Of a stretch of 64,000 nucleotides of DNA, positions 36,401 to 48,400 are shown in pieces. Each line of letters begins with the position of its first letter. Positions within the stretch are counted from its first letter, which is position 1. The notes under the pieces were generated by a model. It was not told where the DNA came from, searched no databases, and saw nothing but the letters and a program-made list of their open reading frames with translations. A program made the translations under genes and the position numbers. The stretch covers positions 7,134,632 through 7,198,631 of the forward strand of contig NW_024037047.1 of NCBI RefSeq assembly GCF_015706575.1. The letters run 5' to 3'. This DNA comes from Patiria miniata. Lineage: Eukaryota > Echinodermata > Asteroidea > Valvatida > Asterinidae.

Positions 36401-39400
36401 GCAGCAAGATGATAATGGTTTAGTGTAACAATTAGGAGACAAAAAGGAATACCATGTACACTCAACCAAAAAAGAAAGCCCCCCCCCCTTCCAATACTTG
36501 TTTGTCTAACTCAAAAACTAATGAGCACCTCTCGCTCAAATAACGACTACACAGTACAGAAATTCCTTAGCAATCCAGCCATACTCTTTGTTTGGCCCAA
36601 AACAGTGATAATGTGTGCAAATTTATGCAATTTATGACAAATGGTACTGAAAACAGTTGCACTTTTGAATGCGTGCAAGTTGTGGTTCACACTCACCTTG
36701 CACGCATTCAAAAGTGCAACTTTATTTCCGGTACCGTTTGTCATACATTGCATAATTGTGTACACATTATCACTGTTTCGGGCCAAACAAAGAGTATGGC
36801 TGGATTGCTAAGGAATTTCTGTACTGATAGTTTGAGCAAGATGTGCCCAGTAGTTTTTCAGTTTGACAAAAAAGTATTGAGGGGGGGGGGACTTTCTTTT
36901 TTTGGTTGAGTATTTCTTTTGGTTTTATAAAAGCAAGACTATAGATGAGCGGGAACCAATAGTCCAGTTTATGACATTAATTTACATGAAGTGACTCGGT
37001 TAGCTCGCGGACGACAATAGAAAGGCCATCGATCGCAAGTCCAGAAAACTGAAAGACCATGCCCATCTCAGGGTTAAACACCATGTTCATTGTCTCTCAA
37101 TGTAGGTGGTTCCACCAACTGCTGTAGTCACTACGTCACGCCTTGCAGCACTGAGAGTAGAGATGGCCAAGTACTCCTTCGACGCCTACCTCATTCCCTC
37201 GGAAGATGCTCACGGGGTAAGTAAGAACGACACTGATTCCCATGCATGTAAACATTTACAGGGTGAGTCAAATAAAAAAGCGGAACCCGAACCCCCCAAA
37301 ATAGATTTCATATTTAACAAAAATGTAGCACCACAAATAATAATGACTGGAAAACCAATTTCATATTAGCTACTATTAGATGGAAAAAAATACCGAAATT
37401 GTCAATCCTTTCAAAGAATATCAACATTTAAACACAATGACCCTGAAATCTGTCTCGTCCAAAAAGAAGCAATTTACTGCGTGTTTTGACTGTTTGGAAC
37501 AACAAAGAAAATGACTCAGAATACTTGTTTCAACAAATGTCAACAACAGTAGTACACAATATCTTTATGGAAAAAAACCTGGTTAAGCAATTCGCAAACA
37601 AAATTCCACTTTTTTTAAGGACGGGCCTTCAAAAGGACTTTGTTTAATATTGTTAACTTTTAAACTGAGGTTTTATCGCTGGTGATGTTTGAAGACAATT
37701 GTGACGACGATTCTTGAAATCGCATTTTTGGACGAGACTGATAGGTCTTGGTTATTGTGTTTAAATGGTAATATTCTTTGAACGATTGCGGCAATTTCAG
37801 TATTTTGTTTTCATTGAAAAGAAGCTTACGAAATTGGCTTTCTAGTCATTATCATTGCTGGTGCTACATATTTTTTTTTAAATATGAATATACTTTTTGG
37901 GGTTTGGGTTGCGCTATTTTTGACTCAAAAGAAACAACAACCTAAAATAAGCACCTAAACAACCAACATCTAAACACCAATTAGCAGCTACTTCAAGCGA
38001 TAGGCCTGAGACCTAATGACGTCCCGTTTTGTTTACATGTGCGCTTTTCTATGTGGTAGACGGTCCCTTCTACGTCTTGCGTCCCGACTTCGCTCCCATA
38101 GGAAATTGCACATATAAACAAAGCCATTATACAGCCATTTAAAGATGCATAAATATCATTTTGTGTTTACCCCCTATATCGAATTATTATCTAAAAGCTT
38201 ACTTTGATTAATGACCGTGCTGGTACTAAACACCCCGTGAAATTATTCCATCTGACTTGCTGCCACTTTTAACTTGTAATCAATACAATGTGTCATTTCC
38301 AGTTGACCGATTTTTAATTGAACAAATAAATAATAATTGCATGTGGTAATGAAATTGAAATTTTCTTCAAAAATTATTGGTGATATTATGACATAAAAAG
38401 TTTTAAAATCGTCGGGAACGGTGGAAGAAAAAAAATACACACAACGACAATTAACAACAGTTTGTAAGGGCACTCCGTATTTTTTGCTGCCATCAATTTC
38501 TTCCAGAAGAGGGCGCGCTACACAAACACTGGTCAGCACGATCGGTGGTCAGCACCGTAAAGACAATGCGGATCATGAACTGCCAATTACACAAAAAATG
38601 AAACACTCTTTGTGGATACAATAAGTCAAGATAAACACATTGCAATGAATTGAATTCTCGTCCAAAAATTGGCAACGATATTTGACACAAGACTTTTGAA
38701 AATTGACGGGAACCGTGGAGGAATCAATTTAATATGATTTGAATAAAACACAGTGTTTTTTAATCGCGAAAAATTCATTCCGATTTCAAGTCACTATTAA
38801 TCATGGAGCTATAAACACAGTAAAACGCCTCTTGTGGAGACGATAACTCAATAATAACACATTGCATTGAATTGAAATATCGTTTCATAATTGGCCGTGA
38901 TGTTTGACAAAAGCCGTTTGAAAATTAACGGGAACCGTGGAAGAATAAATTTAATATGATTTCAATAAAACACAGTATTTTAATCGCGAAAAAATCCATT
39001 CTGAATTCAATTTACTTTTAAATGAACAAAAGAAAAACACTCTTTGTGGAGACGATAGCTCAATCATATGGCATTGAATTTGAAATTTTGTTCAAGAATA
39101 ATGGAGGATATTATGACATTAACAGTTTGAAAATCGACAGGAACTGTGAAAGAAAAAAAATACAAACAACGACAACAAAACAACAGTGTGTAAGGACACT
39201 CCGTACTTTTTGCTGCCATCAATTTCTTCCAAAAGAGGGCGCGCTACACAAACACTAGTCATGAACGTATACAGATTTTTGTCAATGCGGATGACGATCT
39301 GCCATTAATTTTGTGTTCTTTTTCTTGAATTTTGATGTTCTCTTGACTTATAAGCAAGTTAACCATAAAAAGGGCCAGATTATTTTGACCATCTCACAGC

Positions 39401-42400
39401 CGGGGGAGGGTGGGCGGGGGTGGGGGGGGGGGGGGGGGGGGAGGGGGTTCAAGTAAGGCAAAAGTAAGGCCAGTTTTTTGTTTGGACTGTCACTGCAGAT
39501 TCGGAAGTTTTTCTCCCGTCTTGACACAATACTGTATTGATGGAGAGAAAAATAATATTGTTACGAACCCAGATTGCTTGATTATGGAAATCTAGCGCCC
39601 TCTGGATTCACTCTGTCCATGAAGTACACAATCTTCTTGTTGTCTTTTATAGTTCCTGTATTTTACCCATTTATCGTAAATTGCCAACTTGCACTTTTAT
39701 TCCCAGGGTCTCTTACCAAGCACAGCGCATGATGCAATACCACGCGCGCTACTGTATGCATTATTCATGTAGCGATGTACATGTGCGCGACTGACCACAC
39801 CTCCCTTCGCCCCAGCGAGCTAAGTTCCTTTCCCCATAGCATGCGTGCTTTGGCGTTCTCCGAGAGACTGCTCAGCGGCACGGAGCGTTTCTCTCTCCCG
39901 TGTGTTACCCATGAACACTAACTGGAGTTCTCGGTCCAGTTTTCTAGTCCCGTACTTAGCTCGAGGGAATGGAATGTTACCTTGCGTGGTCGCGTAGCTG
40001 GGCGTGGTAAGACATCCTGCGGTGTCAATAACCTGTGACACAGTAACCTTTTAGCTTGTCACTCACTCCATCAAGGTTGCTCGAGATGTTGCGTAAACAC
40101 TTTTGCACTCTGATCTAACTATTTGCACACATCTATCTCTGTATTTGCACACTTCTCTCTCCATGTTTTTCCTTATGTAAATGCACACGTTTCTAGTCTT
40201 TTGCACTAGGCACTCTTAGTAAACCATGTGACTAGTCATGTGACCCTTAGACATGGAAGATTATTATTGGTTAATTCCTAAATCAGTGCTCATGCATTAT
40301 TTAATCCCGAGACTTCTACTGCCTATAAATACCGGAGGTTTTCCTCACTTTCGGCAGTGCGGCGAACCACGAAACCAATGTAGTGCGTACGAACCCTAAA
40401 CCCAAAGTTGTGCGGCGAACTTATATGTTGTGCGGTAAATCGTATGATGTGCGACGAACTCGACTCTGACAGACCGATTGTCGTGCGACTCTTGTCACTA
40501 CGAAGCATCGGCCTCCCTTGGTGGTTGAGGCGCGGTGAAGTAATAGTGCAATCACTAGTACTAGTGTTATTATGAAGCATCCTTCTCCTAGATCCCTCGA
40601 GGAGTGTGTAGAAGCTGGTGAAATAGTAATACACTAGTCCCAATGGTGCTGTGCGGTTTCTAATGGCCATTGGACTGCTAGTCATAGCTTGAACATGTTG
40701 TGCGGTTGTCTGGTGTTCTAGCCCAGCCAGAGCTAGTTCATCCCCGTCACCACAGCGGACCGCTCCCGCTGTGGCCAGCCGGCTCCCCGTAGCCATTCCC
40801 CCCGTAGTTCAGCTATATGCTAGCCCGGTCTTGTCATAAACACTATCCTTGGTGCATAGTGCCTCGATTGACCTTGGATACCCGATACGCCACATGCACA
40901 CTTTGGTTCGAACTGTAGTGCGGCCTGGTACACTTGCTGGCCCCGTCCAGTTGCCGTTGCCTCCCCGGTCACCGTAGCGGACCGCTCCCGCTTCGGTCTG
41001 ACCGTCGATAACCCGTACCGTGCCGGTGCCCACTCAGTTCGTATTGGTTGACATGGTTTTGCCATAGTACATAATACATGTATAGACTTTGTAGACGCCA
41101 ACCTGTTATCTCTATAACGCTACCAAAGACTACCAAAAGGAGAAACCCTATAGGTTGATGAAATCTAACAAAGTTATGTAAAGTGATGAGATGAATAAAT
41201 CAGTGTATTGACATGTGTGACTGTCACCCCAAAGCTTTGTTTCCCTCCAACTTATTGAATTATTGTTGACTCTAATAAATGTTTCATGAACTGCTATTAG
41301 GGAACGCAACAATATCTTGTCTAAATATTCTGTCTATTTTGTCTATTTTTCAAGACCAATCATCTGGCCACAATTCAAATCAATGCATCACTTAATTTTT
41401 GAGTAAGCTGTCCATGAAGACTATGTTGTTTCTGTGCAAAAGGAAGGCAAATGATCTGTTTGGACTGTGACTGCAGATTTGCAAGTTTTTTGCCGTGTTG
41501 ACACCAAACACTATTGATGGAGAGAAAAACAATATTTACTCTTAATACTCAGATTTTGTTTGTCTTTTTTTCATGACCAATCATCCGGCCACGATTCAAT
41601 TCAATGGATCATTTAATATTTGAGTAAGCGTGTCCACGAAGACTATGTCGTTTCGGTGCAAGAGTGTTCTGTTTGGACTGTGACTGCAGTTTCGCAAGTT
41701 TTTTTTCCCGCGTTGACACCAAACACTATTGATGGAGAGAAAAACAATATTTACTCTCAATACTCTGGCTTTTTTGTCTATTTTTCATGACCAATCATCT
41801 GGCCACAATCAATGGATAATTTATTTTTTGAGTGAGCGTGTCCACGAGGACTATGTCGTTTCTGTGCAAAAGGTAAGGTAAATGTTCTGTTTGGACTGTG
41901 ACTGCAGATTCGCAAGTTTTTCTCCGTGTTGACACAAAACAGTATGGAGACAAACAATATTTATTCTTAATATTCTGCCAAACAATTGAAATAATAAAGC
42001 TCGAACAACCCAGTGTGATCAGCACCAAAAATACACTAGTCTGAAGATTAGTCAACTTTCAAGTAACAAAAACAGCATAGGCCTACTCTTTTTCCAGACG
42101 ATAACTCTAGAAATACTCCATGTAGCGAACTAAAATTACATGTGGTGATTTGACATGATATAATAACACAAATCTGTGGAATGCCACGAGAAATTATCAA
42201 ACAATTGAAATACTATAGTCTGGCCGAATAACGCAGTGCGTTCATTGTGAAAAATACGCTAGTCCGAACGAAAGTCAACTTTAATTGAACAAAAACAACA
42301 TAGGGCCTACTCGTTTTTCAGACAATAGCTCTAGAAATACTTAATGTATCGAACTGGAATTACATCTGGTGATTTGAACTGATATAGTTACGCATATCTG

Positions 42401-45400
42401 TTGAATGTCAAAGAAATTGTCGACTACTTGAAACAATATAACAACCCAATGTTTTCAGTGCAAAAAAGTACACTAGTACGAAGAAAAGTCAACTTTCATG
42501 GAAAAAAACACAACATACTCGTTTTCCAGACGATGACTCTAGAAATACCCCATGTATCGAACTGAAATTATATCTGGTGATCAACATGATATAATAACAC
42601 ACATCTGTGGAATGTCAAGAGAAATTGTCCAACAATTGAAATAATAAAGCCCCGAACAACCCAGTGTTTTCAGCGCAAAAAAACCCACTTGTCCAACGAA
42701 AAGTCAACTTTCATGGAACAAAAACAACATACGCGTTTTTCAAACAATAGCTCTAGAAATACCCAATGTATCAAACTGAAATAACATCTCGTGTTTTGAC
42801 ACGATTAATGACACAAATCTGTGAAATGGCAAGGGAAATTGTCAAACAATTAAAATAATATTGCCCGAACAGTGTGCTTCGTAGGAAAAATACAAAGTCC
42901 GAAAGAAGTAAGTTAAATTTCACGCAAAGAAAACAACATACTCGTTTTCCAGACGATAACTCGAGAAATACCCGATATGTATCGAACTGAAATAACATCT
43001 GGTGTTTTGACATGATATAATAACACAAAACTGTTGAATGTCTAAAGAAATTGTCAATTAATTAAAATAATATTGCCCCGAACAACCCAGTGTTTTCAGC
43101 GCAAAACAATACACTAGTACGAACGGAAGTCAACTTTAATTAAACAAAAACTACATACTCGTTTTCCAGACGATAACTCTAGAAATACCCGAAGTATCAA
43201 ACTGAAAGTTATCTTCTGATTTGTCATGATATAATAACACACATCTGTGGAATGTCAAGAGAAAATGTCCAACAATTAAAATAATATAGCCCGAACAACC
43301 CAGCGTGTTCAATGCGAAAAATACACTAGTCCGACGGGAGTCAACTTTTATTTAACAAAAACAACATACACGTTTTCAAGAAGATAACTCTATAAATACC
43401 CCATGTATTGAACTGAAATTACATCTGGTGATTTGACATGATATAATAACACAAATTTGTGGAATGTCAAGAGAACTTGTCAAATAATTGAAATAATATA
43501 GCCCGAACAACCCAATGTGTTCAGCGCGAAAAATACAATAGTCCGAACAAAAGTCAACTTTCGTGTAACAAAAACAGCATACTCGTTGATCCGGAAGTAA
43601 AGGTCAAGCGATTTCACGTACACGACAAAATGTGTAATGGGCTATCTGATTGCAACGTATGAACATGATTGAAGTTGTAAGTGAAAGACGTTGGTCATTT
43701 TTGAACGAAAGTCGCTTGTAATTTGACACCTGATGTCGTCATCATGACGTCAGAGTAATATGCACCACTCGAGATGATGGTCAATATACAATGAAATCTC
43801 GATAAGTCAAATCTGACGGGAACAGCTTCAAAAATTTGGCTTAATAAGCAGATTTTTTATTTGCTAAGCAGGGTTGTATATCATTACTACAAAAAGGGGA
43901 ATGGATCCTTTGTTTGACTTAACAGTCGTTTTGCGTTATCAGAGTTTGACTTATTTAGATTTCACTGTATGTTGAAAGTTACTAGCTAAATACCGTAAAC
44001 CGTTAAGGAGAAAACCCGCGGAGAAGAATTGTCCGGAAAAGAAGAAGAAAGAAAGCAAACAAGAAAGAATATTTATCAGAACAATTGTAAGCAGTGGTCG
44101 GGTTGTGCCCGACCATTCAAAGAAACAAGATTTATCAGAACAATTTTAAGCAGTTGTCGAGTGGTGACCGACCACTCAATGACCGAAACAATATAGTGTT
44201 TTAAACGCTTCTCATATATGTTTGATACCAAACCAGAGTGAAGATGTTCCAGAACGTGATACACGACGGGCGTACATCTGCGGCTTGAGCGGATCAGCAG
44301 GTAAGCGGTTCAGTCTCTTGGTTTTATTTAGTTTCCACCGTACAAGATACTGACGGTGTAGTAACTGATGCCCCATATCAACTTCGAATCTCATCTTGCA
44401 GAAGGGGCGTGGTTGACATCCTATCGGGAAGGGAGGGGAATGGAGGCATGGGCGTCGCCAGGATTTTTTCTAGAGGGGGCAAAGCACACCCCACCCCCCG
44501 AAATCCCGTTACTATTCCAGCATATTCTCGATTTATCATTTGTCCTGGGTTGGCGGGGACATTCTCCCAATCCATTAAATTAACAGCAATATGACTTCGC
44601 GCCTCTTTTTCTTTCTCCCCCCCCCTTTCCCCTCTCCCCCCCCCCCTTTTCTTTTCAAGGAGGGTAAAGCGCCTCCCTTGCCCCCCCCCCCGCCGCGACG
44701 CCCATGAATGGAGGGAGTTTGTTATCTCTCTGCAAAACCAAGGGCGAACATCACGCTGGGAGGGGGCATATATTCTCCCACCCCTAGATTTTTGAAAGGC
44801 TTGGATGGGCCATAGGAACCCCGTCCCCAGATTTTTGTGGTGAAAAACCAAAATCTGCCGATTTCGAGGTTTTCTTTAACATTGAAAATGTAAAAGTTGT
44901 CAAAAAAAGAGACCATTCAGTAGAAAAGCTTTTAATGTACCGTTCAGATGTCAAAGTTAAGGCACGTAAGCATACACACATTTTGCTTACGACGTAGAGT
45001 TGTATCTACAACAGCGCCCCGTGGTGTCATATGGTTTTCAGCCCCAGAGGAACATCAATCAATACTGTAACCCGCAAAATTGCGACGGTTTGGGCAAAAA
45101 CCATCCATTTTTTAAGAAACAAAAGTTATAACTTTTGAGTTTTTTTACCTCAAATTTTCTCCGAAATTTTCTTATTTTTTTTATAGCAAATCTGTCAAGA
45201 AATCGATTTGGAATGTGATCTAGGGCTCTTTAGCCAGCTTTCCAGCAACTTTCAAGCAATTTCATTTTTTGGCCAAAGTTGAAGAAAATACAAGGGGTTC
45301 ACCTTACATTTTGAGTCATATTTAGCCAAATATTGACTTTTTCTCAAAACAAGGCAGAAATTTATATGGATGGAAGAGGAACATCAATCAATATTGTAAC

Positions 45401-48400
45401 CCGCAAAAGTTGTGACGATTTAGGCAAAAACCATCAATTTTTGAAGAAACAAAGTAATCATTTTTGAATGATTTCACCTTAATTTTTCGACGAAATTTCC
45501 CTTCTTATAGCACATCTGTCCAGACATCGATTTGGAATGTGTTCTAGGGCTCTTTAGCCAGCTTTCCAGCAACTTTCAAGCAATTTAATTTTCTGCCAAA
45601 ATTAAAGAAAAAACAAGGGGTTTCTGTTATACATTTTTAATAAAATTTAGCAAAATATTGACTTTTTCTCAAAACAAGGAAGCAATTCATCTGGATGCAA
45701 GAGGAACATCAATCAATACTCTTACCCGCAAAATGGTGAAGATTTGGGCAAAAAACATTCATTTTTGAAGAAACAAAAGTTATCATTTTTGAATGATTTC
45801 ACCTTAAAATTTCGACGAAATTTCCCTTTTTATAGCACATCTGTCCAGAAATCGATTTGGAATGTGTTCTAGGGCTCTTAAGGCAGCGTTCCAGCAACTT
45901 TCAAGCAATTTCATTTTTTTGCCAAAATTGAAGAAAATCCAAGGGGTTAACATTACATTTTGAGTCAAATTTGGCCAAAAATTGACTTTTTCTCAAAACA
46001 AGGCAGCAATTCATCTGGATGCTAGAGGAACATCAATCAATACTCTTACTCGCAAAAAAATGAAGATTTGGGCAAAAACCATCCATTTTTGAAGAAACAA
46101 AAGTTATCATTTTTGAGGTATATTACCTGAAATTTTCGCGGAAATTTCCCCCTTTTTTGGGGGCACATCTGTCCAGAAATCGATTTGGAATGTATTCTAG
46201 GGCTCTATAGCCAGCTTTCCAGCATTTTTCAAGCAATTTCATTTGTTGCCAAAATTGAAGAAAAAACAAGGGGTTGATTGATGTTCCTGATACATTTTGA
46301 ATCAAATTTAGCCAAATATTGACTTTTTCTCAAAAAAAAGCAGCAATTCATCTGGATGCAAGAGGAACATCAATCAATACTTTTACCCGCAAAATGGTGA
46401 AGATTTGGGCAAAAACCATCCATTTTTGAAGAAACAAAAGTTATAATTTTTGAGTGATTTCACCTTAAATTTTTGCCGAAATTTCCTTTTTTATAGCACA
46501 TCTGTCCAGAAATCGATTTGGAATGTGTTCTAGGGCTCTTTAGCCAGCTTTTCAGCAACTTTCAAGCAATTTCAATTTTTGCCAAAATTGAAGAAAAAAC
46601 AAGGGGTTAACCTTACATTTTGAGTCAAATTTAGCCAAATATTGACTTTTTCTCAAAACAAGGCAGCAATTCATCTGGATGCAATAGGAACATCAATCAA
46701 TACTCTTACCCGCAAAATGGTGAAGATTTGGGCAAAAACCATCCATTTTTGAAGAAACAAAAGTTATAATTTTTGAGTGATTTCACCTTAAATTTTCGCC
46801 GAAATTTCCTTTTTTATAGTACATCTGTCCAGACATCGATTTGGAATGTGCTCTAGTGCTCTTTAGCCAGCTTTCCAGCAACTTTCAAGCAATTTCATTT
46901 TTTTGCCAAAATTGAAGAAAATCCAAGGGGTTAACCTTACATTTTGAGTCAAATTTAGCCAAAAATTGACTTTTTCTCAAAACAAGGAAGCAATTCATCT
47001 GGATGCAAGAGGAACATCAATCAATACTCTTACCCGCAAAATGGTGAAGATTTGGGCAAAAACCATCCATTTTTGAAGAAACAAAAGTTATCATTTTTGA
47101 ATGATTTCACCTTAAAATTTCGACGAAATTTCCCTTTTTATAGCACATCTGTCCAGAAATCGATTTGGAATGTGTTCTAGGGCTCTTAAGGCAGCGTTCC
47201 AGCAACTTTCAAGCAATTTCATTTTTTTGCCAAAATTGTAGAAAATCCAAGGGGTTAACATTACATTTTGAGTCAAATTTGGCCAAAAATTGACTTTTTC
47301 TCAAAACAAGGCAGCAATTCATCTGGATGCTAGAGGAACATCAATCAATACTCTTACTCGCAAAAAAATGAAGATTTGGGCAAAAACCATCCATTTTTGA
47401 AGAAACAAAAGTTATCATTTTTGAGTGATTTCACCTTAAATTTTCGCCGAAATTTCTTTTTTTATAGCACATCTGTCCAGAAATCGATTTGGAATGTGTT
47501 CTAGGGCTCTTTAGCCAGCTTTCCAGCAACTTTCAAGCAATTTCAATTTTTGCCAAAATTGAAGTAAAAACAAGGGGTTAACCTTACATTTTGAATCAAA
47601 TTTAGCCAAATATTGACTTTTTCTCAAAACAAGGCAGCAATTCATCTGGATGCAAGAGGAACATCAATCAATACTCTTACCCGCAAAATGGTGAAGATTT
47701 AGGCAAAAACCATCCATTTTTGAAGAAACAAAAGTTATCATTTTTGAGTGATTTCACCTTAAATTTTCGCCGAAATTTCTTTTTTTATAGCACATCTGTC
47801 CAGAAATCGATTTTGAATGTGATCTATGGCTCTTAAGGCAGCGTTCCAGCAACTTTCAAGCAATTTCATTTTTTGGCCAAAATTGAAGAAATTACAAGGG
47901 GTTAATCTTACATTTTTAGTCAAATTTGGCCAAAAATTGACTTTTTCTCAAAACAAGGCAGCAATTCATCTGGATGCAAGAGGAACATCAATCAATACTC
48001 TTACCCGCAAAATGGTGAAGATTTAGGCAAAAACCATCCATTTTTGAAGAAACAAAAGTTATAATTTTTGAGTGATTTCACCTTAAATTTTCGCCGAAAT
48101 TTCCTTTTTTTATAGCACATCTGTCCAGAAATCGATTTGGAATGTGTTCTAGGGCTCTTTAGCCAGCTTTCCAGCAACTTTCAAGCAATTTCAATTTTTG
48201 CCAAAATTGAAGTAAAAACAAGGGGTTAACCTTACATTTTGAATCAAATTTAGCCAAATATTGACTTTTTCTCAAAACAAGGCAGCAATTCATCTGGATG
48301 CAAGAGGAACATCAATCAATACTCTTACCCGCAAAATGGTGAAGATTTAGGCAAAAACCATCCATTTTTGAAGAAACAAAAGTTATCATTTTTGAATGAT

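Noticed and set aside
39820..41101. Minus-strand open frames of 73-157 codons in the LTR
   Set aside because: Low-complexity TGTGCGGCGAAC-type repeats, no domains; the LTR signals are on the other strand.
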